Assembly (NCBI RefSeq): GCF_949987535.1
Contig: NC_080067.1
Span: 42,133,533 to 42,197,532, forward strand
DNA from: Balaenoptera acutorostrata
Taxonomy: Eukaryota > Chordata > Mammalia > Artiodactyla > Balaenopteridae
Length of the DNA stretch: 64,000 bases
Direction of reading: 5' to 3'
How positions within the stretch are numbered: the stretch's first letter is position 1; each line of letters begins with the position of its first letter. Of the stretch, positions 53,836 to 64,000 are shown one piece after another. The translations under genes and the position numbers were made by a program. A model generated the notes under the pieces. The model was not told the DNA's origin. It did not search any database and was given only the letters and a program-made list of their open reading frames with translations.

Positions 53836-55085
53836 GGTTTAAGTGCAATATCCACCTGGAAGTCGCAGGGGGCAGCTGACAAAAAAGCATTGTGGGGAGA
53901 GAAATGAGGATCAGCACCCCTCATTCCCTCTGCCCCAGGCTGTCCACCTGAGTCCCAGTTAGATGTGCTCTGGTTTGCCATGTTGTAAAATCTTGTTGTG
54001 ACAAGAAAAGGGAAAATAAATGAAGGTAGGTTAGTGCTTCAATAGATTATCAAGTATGTAATGACTCAGGCTAAGAAGGAATGAAGGCACTGAAGGGGAA
54101 GTATATGATAGAGTCATGATGAAATACATACTTCTTAAATATTTGACCACTACTGAGAGCTACCTGGGAGAGATGAGTAATCCATGGCAAACAACCCAGC
54201 AGAGTGGAGAGTGAGGGAGTGTATAAAACAGCAGTACGCCATGGCCTCTTTTCTTCTTAAATCTTTCTACACAACAGTGGAAAAGAGCTTATGGGTAATG
54301 ATGCAAAATTGATTGTGTGGGCTGTCCTTCCTATTAGTTAACCCTCTGCATTTCCAAATGTTATCAAGGGTCTCAGAAATTATGGTGTATATCATGAAAT
54401 TTATGTTAGACAAAATCTAGAAGGACAATAGCCTTAGTAAACAAATAGTATTGGGGGAAAAAAACTTGGTGCTCAGCCTAACATTTGATTTTGTTAATAT
54501 AAATAATATATTAACAAGTGAACAAGTTGGATTTGGTCCAAACCACTCTACTGTAAGTGCTTTGCTGAAACTTACTGATGGTATTTACTTCTATAAATAA
54601 CATCCATAATTGGAATTGTTTTCTAGATACATCAGTTTATCTCTTACGACAAAACCTTTTAAAGACCTTTATCATTACAAGCATTTTAGAGGAAACTTTG
54701 AATTAGATGGTTGGGGAGTGGTATCTGACCACCCCTCGTCGGGGACGAAAGATTTGAGTTCAAGACCTGAGCTGCGTCTTGAAGGATGTGTAGGATTCGA
54801 GCAAGTAGCATGGAGAGGGATAAGATCTTCCAGATTAGATGAAATGGTGGTGATGGAGACTTAGTCAACGTAGAAACAGTGATTGAAAGCCAGAGTTCTC
54901 ATTAATTAATAGACTCATAAGGTGAGAAATTCCAGCCTTTGCTTCTTCTCAGGGTGACTTCATCTTTAGTGGCCACTCAGACGTCAAAGAACATTTTCTT
55001 CTGATTGGTGGAGACAACGAGATAGAGAAGAGAGGCCACTGGAGGTCTGAAAGGATGTGAGCTTTGTTGACAAAAGGACTGACCT
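53836..55085. other. unique sequence, no gene seen
   Basis: No repeat or coding signal that I can support. Confidence 0.4.
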
Positions 55086-55275
55086 CAGTGCGAACTTCCT
55101 GCCCCTTCCTGGCTGAGTCACCGTGGGCAATCCCATTAGTCATGTTCCAAATGGACTGTAAAATGAGACTAATCCTGTCTCACAAATCTGTTGTGAAGAT
55201 TAAATACAATTACATATCTGAGTATATTTTATGGAGGTTAAAACATTATGTGAATGTTAGTTGTTCTTCCACTTG
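55086..55275 (-). mobile_element. MIR fragment, antisense
   Basis: 'tggctgagtcaccgtgggca' (55110-55129), 'gtctcacaaatctgttgtga' (55177-55196) and 'gttaaaacattatgtgaatg' (55238-55257) follow antisense MIR order. Confidence 0.65.
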
Positions 55276-55399
55276 GGTGGAAAGGGGCACTATATTTCTT
55301 GGGAAAGTTTCTTTCAATGCTGAGAAAATGACACAAGGAACATCTTAAACTTGAGACTAATAGGACAGAAGGATTAATGTAGCCAGATGCTCTGTAGAG

Positions 55400-55620
55400 A
55401 GAATAACAATAACAGTGACTGCTATTTATTAAGCACCTAGTATATGCTATTCACTTTATATTCCTAAAATATGACTCTAATCCCACAAGGTATTTATTAT
55501 TCTCATTTTACAGAAAAGGAAACAAACTCAGAGAGGTCACCTGACTTTCTAAAGAGCATATATAGAAAGTATCCAGCTAAGATTGAACCCAGGGATGTTG
55601 GATTCAAATAGACCACATCC
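55400..55620 (+). mobile_element. MIR element, sense
   Basis: Order: 'tatttattaagcacctagta' (55423-55442), 'ctcattttacagaaaaggaa' (55502-55521), 'ctcagagaggtcacctgact' (55528-55547), 'agattgaacccagggatgtt' (55580-55599). Confidence 0.85.
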
Positions 55621-55699
55621 TTTAAACTTATTATAAAGTCCAATATTGTAGTAAACATAACTAGGCAATGCACAGGAGAAGTAAATCTCCCAAGAATCC

Positions 55700-56245
55700 T
55701 GAATGGATAAAGAAGATGTGAGAGAGATATATATATATAATGGAATATTACTCAGCCATAAAAAGCAATGAAATTGGGTCATTTGTAGAGATGTGGATGG
55801 ACCTAGAGTCTGTCATACAGAGTGAAGTAAGTCAGAAATAGAAAAACAAATATCGTATATTAATGCATATATGTGGAATCTAGAAAAATGGTACAGATTA
55901 ACCTCTTTGCAGGGCAGGAATAGAAATGCAGACATAGAAAATGGACATGTGGACATGGTGGGGAAGGGGAGGGTGGAATGAATTGAGAGATTAGGTTTGA
56001 CATAAATACACTACCATGTGTAAAATAGATAGCTGCTGGGAACCTGCTGTATAGCACAGGGAGCTCAGCTCGGTTCTCTGTGATGATCTAGATGGGTGGG
56101 ATGGGGGGGAGGGAGGTCCAAGAGGGAGGGGATATATGTATACATATAGCTGATTCACTTCACTGTACAGCAGAAACTAACATAACATTGTAAAGCAATT
56201 ACACTCCAATTAAAAATATATATATATACAAACAACAAAGAAAAA
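55700..56245 (+). mobile_element. 5'-truncated L1 3' end
   Basis: ORF2 end: 'tggatggacctagagtctgt' (55794-55813). 3' UTR: 'cctgctgtatagcacaggga' (56043-56062), a G-rich patch (56095-56140) and 'aattacactccaattaaaaa' (56197-56216). Flanks 'aagaatcctg' and 'aggaatcctg' (about 55691 and 56249) may be a short duplication. Confidence 0.88.
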
Positions 56246-56367
56246 AAACAGGAATCCTGCATTTTTATTAGTTGTCTTCCAGATATTTAGAAAATAATAG
56301 TAGTTATTATGCCCATAATATAATGACAGTAATAAACCATAATAGAAGAGAATGTGAAACTCCAATT

Positions 56368-56369
<2 letters not shown>

Positions 56370-56421
<52 letters not shown>
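56370..56421. repeat. (AT)n microsatellite
   Basis: About 25 uninterrupted 'at' units. Confidence 0.97.
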
Positions 56422-56424
<3 letters not shown>

Positions 56425-56670
56425 GAGGACATACTTCATGCCCAGCACTGTACTAGGCTCTTCACACACATTTTTTATTCAATCCTCAAGAGGCTTATGA
56501 AGATGATACCATTAGTACCACTTTGCAGATAAGGAAACAGACTTACAAAGGTTAAGAAACTTGCTCAAGGGCCTTGAACTACTAGGCAGAGGTGCCAGGA
56601 TTTGAAACAGGTGTGTCTTACTCTGGATGCTGTGCTCCTTCTACTACCCCGCATTGCCTCCCTTGAAGGC
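56425..56670 (+). mobile_element. MIR element, sense
   Basis: Order: 'cagcactgtactaggctctt' (56443-56462), 'actttgcagataaggaaaca' (56520-56539), 'gttaagaaacttgctcaagg' (56551-56570) and 'ttctactaccccgcattgcc' (56639-56658). Confidence 0.85.
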
Positions 56671-56799
56671 TCTACCAAAACTTTTCAGGTTTGGATGGAT
56701 GCATGCAAGTTAGAAGTGGACTAAGATATCCAGCAGCCTCTTCCAGAATCCAGATTGCCCCAGTCTCCATCACCAGCATTTCTCCTTCTCCAGTCATCA

Positions 56800-57000
56800 G
56801 CATTTCTAATCTAGAAAGTCTTCTCCCTCTCTGTTCCACCAACCCAGATCCTTCAAGCTCAGATCTCACTTCTCTAGGAAGCCTACCTCATCCACTCAGC
56901 CAAACCAATGTCTTTTATCCTTGACCTACTAAATTATTCTTAGTGCACCCATATACTTTAGCACTTAGTCGTATACTATGACATGTTTTTTTTTACCTAT
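56800..57000 (+). mobile_element. L2-like fragment, sense
   Basis: 'ctcagatctcacttctctag' (56858-56877) and 'gaagcctacctcatccactc' (56879-56898) resemble a sense L2 segment. Weak. Confidence 0.45.
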
Positions 57001-57019
57001 TACATGATAAAGTAGCAGG

Positions 57020-57160
57020 ATATATTAGAGTTCTAGTCTGGATTGACCACTAACTAGAACTGTGACCTCAAGTAATTCACTTAACCTCTCTTAAGCCTCA
57101 GTTTTCTCATCTTCAAGTAAGTAATCTCTAAAGTTCACTCTAGTTTTAAAAATACTATTT
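57020..57160 (-). mobile_element. MIR fragment, antisense
   Basis: 'gattgaccactaactagaac' (57041-57060), 'taagcctcagttttctcatc' (57092-57111) and 'taatctctaaagttcactct' (57122-57141) follow antisense MIR order. Confidence 0.75.
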
Positions 57161-58300
57161 CCATGGCCTTATGTCTTTACTCCTTAAGAAAAATGCAAGT
57201 TTCTTATATTTTTGTTTTTCCCTGTAACATCAGACAGAAAGTACTGAATAAATACTTGTCAGTAGTTTCAAGTGATGAACAAAAAAAATAAAATAAATAA
57301 TAACATTTAATAGCATGAAGGAAGGGGTATGTGAGAGACCTAAGTAAACATTGTAGTTCTAGATAAGCAATTGACAAAATAGGATAAAATTATTTTATCT
57401 GCAATGAAAAATAAACTGAAAATGACTCAGTCATTATAAATAAAACTCCCTTCCCCAAATCAACCATTTTCAATGGAGAAGGCAAAAAAGAACCACTGAC
57501 ATAGACTTCACAGGAAAAAAGATAAGCATATATTTTGGTCATATGCTTATTATCCCAATATATGCATATCTCACAGATGAGAGCCCACCTTTGTTATTTG
57601 TGGGGGAAGAAAACCAAGTTGTTCCAAAAAAATACCAGGAGTTTGCCACTTTTAACATTCAAACAAAACTGAGGCAATACATTAACATATACAATTTTTT
57701 TTCTCTAGCTGGATTCTATGTCAGTGTCTTCACAGTAAAAGATGATTGAATTGTGTAAAAAAAAGAATGAAAGTTGTACACTTTAAACTTGCACAATGTT
57801 ATATGTCAATTATATCTCAATTTTAAAAACTTTTTTTAATAATGAAAGAATGTACAGGTAATCAAGATCTAAGTCTTGTTTTGAATAAAGCCCCAATTTC
57901 TGGTGATGGTTCTCAAAAAGGAAGCTAAAACTTGATTCACTTACTGTCTGAGTTATTTCTAAAACTATTCATGAGTACTGGTCTTCCATTTTGTTCTTTT
58001 AGGTCAATAATTTCTTGCATCTTAAATCTCACATGGTAAGTGCCATGAAATAGTGATTATGGATATTGCTATGTTGATAAAGAAGTTAATGAGAAATTAG
58101 ACTCTGAAGCATTCAGGTGAAAACTGATACATCGTAACTATCTGAAAATTATGTTTTGTTTATTTGCTCGTATCCATTATGTGTGCCAAAAAAATAAGGA
58201 AATGGAAGATGAAAGAGCAGTAAAAGCTTAGAAATCCTCTGTCTTTATTTATATCCATCAAAAAATGTTTTCAAAATAAATATAAAATGGCAAAATAGGC
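57161..58300. other. unique AT-rich sequence with a short L1-like tail
   Basis: Around 57750-57835, 'ttgtacactttaaacttgca' (57773-57792) followed by 'tatatctcaattttaaaaac' resembles the tail of an old L1. No gene is visible in the rest. Confidence 0.5.
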
Positions 58301-60460
58301 GGAGACCTTAAAGATGGCAGAGGAGTAAGATGTGGAGATCGCCTTCCTCCCCACAAATACATCAAAAATACATCTACATGTGGAACAACTCCTACAGAAC
58401 ACCTACTGAACGCTGGCAGAAGACCTCAGACTTCCCAAAAGTCAAGAAACTCCCCACGTACCTGGGTAGGGCAAAAGAAAAAAGAAAAAACAGAGACAAA
58501 AGAATATGGACTGAACATGCACCTCTGGGAGGGAGCTGTGAAGGAGGAAAAGTTTCCACACACTAGGAAGCCCCTTCACTGGCGGAGATGGGGGGGTGGG
58601 CAGGGAAGAAGCTTCGGAGCCACAGAGGAGAGCACAGCAACAAGGGCAAAGTGGAGAGATTCCCGCACAGAGGATTGGTGCTGACCAGCACTCACCAGCC
58701 TGAGAGGCTTGTCTGCAACCGCCGGCTGGGACTGGGGGTGCTGGGAGCTGAGGCTCCGGCTTCGGAGGTCAGATCCCAGGGAGAGTACTGGGGGTGGCTG
58801 TGCGAACACAGCCTGAAGGGGGCTAGTGTTCCACAACTAGCTGGGAGGGAGTCCGGGAAAAAGTCTGGAACTGCCTAAGAGGCAAGAGACCATTGTTTCG
58901 GGGTGCACAAGGAGAGGGGATTCAGAGTACCGCATAAATGAGCTCCAGAGACGGGCACAAGCCATGGCTATTGGCATGGACCCCAGAGACAGGCATGATA
59001 TGCTAATGCTGCTGCTGCGGCCACCAAGAAGCCTGTGTGTAAGCACAGGTCACTATCCACACCGCCCCTCCCGGGAGCCTGTGCAGCTCACCACTGCCAG
59101 GGTCCCGTGATCCAGGGACAACTCCCCCGGGAGAACGCACGACGTGCCTCAGGCAGGTGCAACATCACACTGGCCTCTGTCACTGCAGGCTCGCCCCACA
59201 TTCTGTACCCCTCCCTCCCCCCAGCCTGAATGAGCCAGAACCCCCGAATCAGCTGCTCCTTTAACCCCATACTGTCTGAGCAGGAACAGACGCCAGAGGG
59301 CAACTTATACCAGAGGCAGGGCCAAATCCAAAGTTGAACCCCAGGAACTGTACAAACAAAGAAGAGAAAAGGAAATTTCTCCCAGGAGCCTCAGGAGCAG
59401 CACATTAAACCTCCACAATCAACTAGATATACCCTGCATCTCTGGAATACCTGAAAAGACAGATAATCATCCCAAAATTGAGGTGGTGGACTTTGGGAGC
59501 AACTGTAGGCTTGGGGTTTCCTTTCTGCATCTAATTTGTTTCTGGTTTTATGTTTATCTTAGTTTAGTATTTAGAGTTTATTATCATTGGTAGATTTGCT
59601 TATTGATTTGGTTGCGCTCTTCCTTTTTTTTATATAAAGATTTTTTTTTTCCTTTTTCTCTTTCTGTGAGTGTGTATGTGTATGCCTCTGTGTGATTTTC
59701 TCTGTATAACTTTGCTTTTACCATTTGTCTTAGGGTTCTGTCTTTCCTTTCTTTGTGTGTTTATTTGTTTTTTTAGTATACTTTCTACCTCTTGTTATCA
59801 TTGGTGGATTTGTTTTTTGGTTTGGTTGCTCTCTTCTTTCTTTCTTTCTTTCTTTTTATTAATTTTTAATTTTTTTATTTTAAATAATTGTTTTTTATTT
59901 TAATTATTTTATTCTATTTTTCTTTCTATCCTTCTTTCTTTTTTTCTCCCTTTTCTTCAGAGCTGTGTGGCTGACAGGGTCTTGGTGCTCCGGCCGGGTG
60001 TCAGGCCTGTGCCTCTGAGGTGGGAGAGTCGAGTTCAGGACACTGGTCCACCAGAGACCTCCTGGCTCCATGTAATATCAAATGGCAAAGCTCTCCCAGA
60101 GATCTCCATCTCAATGCTAAGACCCAGCTCCACTCAATGACCAGCAAGCTATGGTGCTGGACACCCTATGCCAAGCAACTAGCAAGACAGGAACACAACC
60201 CCACCCATTAGCACAGAGGCTGCCTAACATCATAATAAGGTCACAGACGCCCCAAAACACACCACCGGATGTGGTCCTACCCACCAGAAATACAAGATCC
60301 AACCTCATCTACCAGAACACAGGCACCAGTCCCCTCCACCAGGAAGCCTACACAACCCACTGAACTAACCTTAGCCATTGGGGGCAGACACCAAAAACAA
60401 TGGGAATTACGAACCTGCAGCCTGTGAAAAGGAGATGCCAAACACAGTAAGTTAGGCAAA
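58301..60460 (+). promoter_or_regulatory. L1 copy G 5' UTR
   Basis: GC-rich 5' part (58301-59260) with an open frame 58330-58566 that corresponds to an antisense-read frame in copy F (48773-48961); both are 5' UTR, not genes. A T-rich part follows (59510-59960), then the ORF1-proximal part (59960-60460) shared with copies E and F. Confidence 0.85.
59578..59850. repeat. 217-bp-spaced duplication in L1 copy G 5' UTR
   Basis: 'ttatcattggtagatttg' at about 59581-59598 recurs as 'ttatcattggtggatttg' at about 59798. Each copy is followed by a 'ggtttggttg'-like segment and a pyrimidine-rich run. Spacing is about 217 bp. Confidence 0.8.
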
Positions 60461-61340
60461 ATGAGAAGACAGAGAAACATACAGCAGATGAAGGAGCAAG
60501 GCAAAAACCCACTAGAACAAACATATGAAGAGGAAATAGGCAGTCTACCTGAAAAAGAATTCAGAGCAATGATAGTAAAGATGATCCAAAATCTCAGAAA
60601 TAGAATGGAGAAAATACACAAAACGTTTAACAAGGACCTAGAACTAAAGAGCAAACAAATAATGATGAACAACACAATAAATGAAATTTAAAATTCTCTA
60701 GAAGGAATCAAGAGCAGAATAAATGAGGCAGAAGAACTGATAAGTGACCTGGAAGATAAAATAGTGGAAATAAATACTGCAGAGCAGAATAAAGAAAAAA
60801 GAAGAATTGAGGACAGTCTCAGAGACCTCTGGGACAACATTAAATGCACCAACATTTGAATTATAGGGGTCCCAGAAGAAGAAGAGAAAAAGAAAGGAAC
60901 TGAGAAAATATTTGAAGAGATTATAGTTGAAAACTTCCCTAATATGGGAAAGGAAATAGTCAATCAAGTCCAGGAAGCACAGAGAGTCCCATACAGGATA
61001 AATCCAAGGAGAAACATGCCAAGACACATATTAATCAAACTATCAAAATTAAAAACAAAGAAAAAACATTAAAAGCAACAAGTGAAAAGAAACAACATTC
61101 AAGGGAATCCCAACAAGGTTAACAGCTGATCTTTCATCAGGAACTCTGCAAGCCATAAGGGAGTGGCAGGACATACTTAAAGTGATGAAAGGGAAAAACC
61201 TACAACCAAGATTACTCTAGCCAGCAAGGACGTGATTCAGATTCAACGGAGAAATTAAAACCTTTACAGACAAGCAAAAGTTAAGAGAATTCAGCACCAC
61301 AAAACCAGCTTTACAACAAATACTAAAGGAACTTCTCTAG
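60461..61340 (+). pseudogene. L1 ORF1 pseudogene of copy G
   Basis: Begins MRRQRNIQQMKEQGKNP, then a coiled-coil region, but a small A/T slip creates a stop after NNTINEI at about 60689. The following parts remain recognisable in other frames: SLRDLWDNIK, the RRM portion near 60860-61080, and the C-terminal part ending in ILKELL and a stop at 61338-61340. Another stop arises from 'acatttgaattatagg' near 60852. It is not translatable as a whole. Confidence 0.9.
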
Positions 61341-61398
61341 GCAGGAAACACAAGAGAAGGAAAAGACCTACAATAGCAAAGCCAAAACAATTAAGAAA

Positions 61399-64000
61399 AT
61401 AGTAATAGGAACATACATATCGTTAATTACCTTAAGTGTAAATGGATTAAATGCTCCCACCATAAGACATAGACTGGCTGAATGGATACAAAAATGAGAC
61501 TCATATATATGCTGTCTACAAGAGACCCACTTCAGACCTAGGGACACATACAGACTGAAAGTGAGGGGATGGAAAAAGATATTCCATGCAAATGGAAATC
61601 AAAAGAAAACTGGAGTAGCAATATTCATATCAGACAAAATAGACTTTAAAATAAAGACTATTACAAGAGACAAAAAGGACACTACATAATGATCAAAGGA
61701 TCAATCCAATAAGAAGATATAACAATTGTAAATATTTATGCACCCAACATAGGAGCACCTCAATACATAAGGCAAACGTTCACAGCCATAAAAGGGGAAA
61801 TCAACAGTGACACAATCATAGTAGGAGACATTAACACCCCACTTTCACCAATGGACAGATCATCCAAAATGAAAATAAATAAGGAAATAAAAGCTTTAAA
61901 TGATACATTAAACAAGATGGACTTAATTGATATTTATAGGACATTCTATCCAAAAACAACAGAACACACTTTCTTCTCAAGTGCTCATGGGACATTCTCC
62001 AGGATAGATCATAGCTTGGGTCACAAATCAAGCCTTGGCAAATTTAATAAAATTGAAATTGTATCAAGTATCTTTTCCGACCACAACACTATGAGACTAG
62101 ATATCAATTACAGGAAAAAATCTGTAAAAAATACAAACATACGGAGGCTAAACAATACACTACTAAATAACCAAGAGATCACTGAAGGAATCAAAGAGGG
62201 TATCAAAATATACCTAGAAACAAATGACAATGAAAACACAACAACCCAAAACCTATGGGATGCAGCAAAAGCAGTTCTAAGAGGGAAGTTTATAGCGATA
62301 CAATCCTACCTCAAGAAACAAGAAACATCTCCAATAAACAACCTAAACTTACACCTAAAGCAATTAGAGAAAGAAGAACAAAAAAACCCCAAAGTTAGCA
62401 GAAGGAAAGAAATCATAAAGATCAGATCAGAAATAAATGAAAAAGAAATGAAGGAAACAATAACAAAGGTCAATAAAACTAAAAGCTGGTTCTTTGAGAA
62501 GATAAACAAAATTGATAAACCATTAGCTAGACTCATCAAGAAAACAAGGGAGAAGACTCAGATCAATAGAATTAGAAATGAAAAAGGAGAGTAACAACTG
62601 ACACTGCAGAAATACGAAGGACCATGAGAGATCGCTACAAGCAACTATATGCCAATAAAATGGACAACCTGGAAGAAATGGACAATTTCTTAGAAAAGCA
62701 CAACCTTCCAAGACTGAACCATGAAGAAACAGAAAATGTAAACAGATCAATCACAAGCACTGAAATTGAGACTGTGATTAAAAATCTTCCAACAAACAAA
62801 AGCCCAGGACCAGATGGATTCACAGGTGAATTCTATTAAACATTTTGAGGAGAGCTAACACCTATCTTTCTTAAACTCTTCCAAATAAAAGACCCCAAAC
62901 AGCCAAAACAATCTTGAGAAAGAAAAACAGAGCTGGAGGAATCAGGCTCCAGGACTTCAGACTATACCACAAAGCTACAGTAATCAAGACAATATTGTAC
63001 TAGCACAAAAACAGGAATATACATCAATGGAACAGGATAGGAAGCCCAGAGATAAACCCACGCACATACAGTCACCTTATTTTTGATAAAGGAGGCAAGA
63101 ATATACAATGGAGAAAAGACAGCCTCTTCAATAAGTGGTGCTGGGAAAACTGGACAGCTGCATGTAAAAGAATGAAATTAGAATACTTCCCAATACCACA
63201 CACAAAAATAAATTCAAAATGGATTAAAGACCTAAATGTAAGGGCAGACATTATCAAACTCTTAGAGGAAAACATAGGCGGAACGCTCTATGACATAAAT
63301 CACAGCAAGATCCTTTTTCACCCACTTCCTAGAGAAAGGGAAATAAAAACAAAAATAAACAAATGGGACCTAATGAAACTTAAAAGCTCTTGAACAGCAA
63401 AGGAAACCATAAACAAGACGAAAAGACAACCCTCAGAATGGGAGAAGTATTTGCAAATGAAGCAACTGATAAAGGATTAATCTCTAAAATTTACAAGCAG
63501 CACATGCAGCTCAATATCAAAAAAACAAACAACCCAATCCAAAATTGGGCAGAAGACCTAAATACACATTTCTCAAAGAAGATATACAGATTGCCAACAA
63601 ACACATGAAAGGATACTCAGCATCACTAATCATTAGAGAAATGCAAATCAAAACTACAATGAGGTATCACCTCACACCGGTCAGAATGGCCATCATCAAA
63701 AATCTACAAATAATAAATGCTGGAGAGTGTGTGGAGCAAAGGGAACCCTCTTGCACTGTTGGTGGGAATGTAAATTGATACAGCCACTATAAAGAACAGT
63801 ATGGAGGTTCCTCAAAAAACTAAAAATAGAACTACCATATGACCCAGCAATCCCACTACTGGGCATATACCCTGAGAAAACTATAATTCAAAAAGAGTCA
63901 TGTACCACATTGATCATTGCAGCACTATTTACAATAGCCAGGACATGGAAGCAACCTAAGTGTCCATCGAGAGATGAATGGATAAAGAAGATGTGGCATG
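61399..64000 (+). pseudogene. L1 ORF2 pseudogene of copy G, partial
   Basis: The start codon is lost (ATA at 61399 in place of ATG before VIGTYIS), and an early TGA follows at about 61495. The endonuclease keeps QETHFRPRD and SDHNTM. 61851-62594 is open (247 residues) through the end of the endonuclease and the linker ([20 protein letters not shown]). The RT begins with [10 protein letters not shown], then a stop, then a deletion that removes the catalytic FADD core. The zinc-knuckle motif C-x3-C-x7-H-x4-C (63718-63771) is intact but in another frame. The end is outside the window. Confidence 0.92.

Larger units (their letters stand above)
58301..64000 (+). mobile_element. long L1, 'copy G', truncated by window end
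   Basis: Starts with 'ggagaccttaaagatggcag' (58301-58320), the same 5' start as copy F. Order: 5' UTR (58301-60460), ORF1 (60461-61340), ORF2 (61399 onward). The 3' UTR lies beyond the window. ORF2 has an internal deletion at about 62876-62890. The element is inverted relative to copies E and F. Confidence 0.93.

Noticed and set aside
58330..58878. Plus-strand frames at the start of copy G that might be a gene
   Set aside because: The matching frame exists in copy F's 5' UTR (48491-48961), so it belongs to L1 5' UTR sequence, not to a host gene.
1..64000. tRNA, rRNA, snRNA or 7SK-like genes
   Set aside because: None recognised by eye. tRNA-like boxes occur only in the CHR SINE heads.

Overview
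This is a stretch of nuclear DNA from a mammal, almost certainly a cetacean. The main evidence is the tRNA-Glu-derived CHR-type SINEs (best copy 13155-13481, others at 1391-1555, 2027-2344 and 28867-29185), a family known from whales, dolphins and hippopotamus. Alongside them are long L1 elements with a cetartiodactyl-type 3' UTR, plus old mammalian repeats (MIR, L2, MaLR LTRs, MER5). I found no functional protein-coding gene, no RNA gene and no exon of a host gene that I can defend. The window reads as intergenic or deep intronic sequence, dominated by transposon fossils laid down in successive layers.

Layout. 1-6700: an L1 tail, two antisense CHR SINEs (one inside a MIR), an LTR-like stretch and an antisense MaLR LTR. 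6700-13500: three 5'-truncated sense L1s, two of them inserted into antisense L2 elements, one with a perfect 16-bp target-site duplication. The same part holds a palindromic MITE-like fossil and a young CHR SINE. 13500-17500: mostly unique sequence with an L2 and a repeat-free block (15600-16140) that looks like a conserved non-coding element. 17500-23330: three antisense L1 pieces in a row, ending with a near-full-length L1 ('copy E') that has lost about 2.2 kb of ORF2. 23400-39000: unique sequence mixed with MIR, L2, an old L1M split by a MaLR LTR, CA repeats and a CHR SINE.

39000-41455 is the only gene-like object: a processed (intronless) retropseudogene of CPSF6, the 68-kDa subunit of cleavage factor Im. 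It keeps the whole reading length apart from one nonsense codon at codon 20 and one 2-nt insertion. A full-length antisense L1 ('copy F', 41690-49040) follows. 49040-58300 is unique sequence with MIR, MER5A, L1 and AT-repeat fragments. 58301-64000 is a third long L1 in sense orientation ('copy G'), cut by the window end and missing the reverse-transcriptase core.

The three long L1 copies can be compared directly. Each has independent lesions, and each carries a differently sized tandem duplication in the A/T-rich part of its 5' UTR. I looked for an undescribed system and did not find one. The most informative observations are the retrocopy, two possible RNA-L1 chimeras, a fold-back deletion junction in copy E, a microsatellite grown inside the endonuclease domain of copy F, and the candidate conserved element. 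Family names were assigned by recognition from memory, without a database search; boundaries are approximate unless a duplication fixes them.
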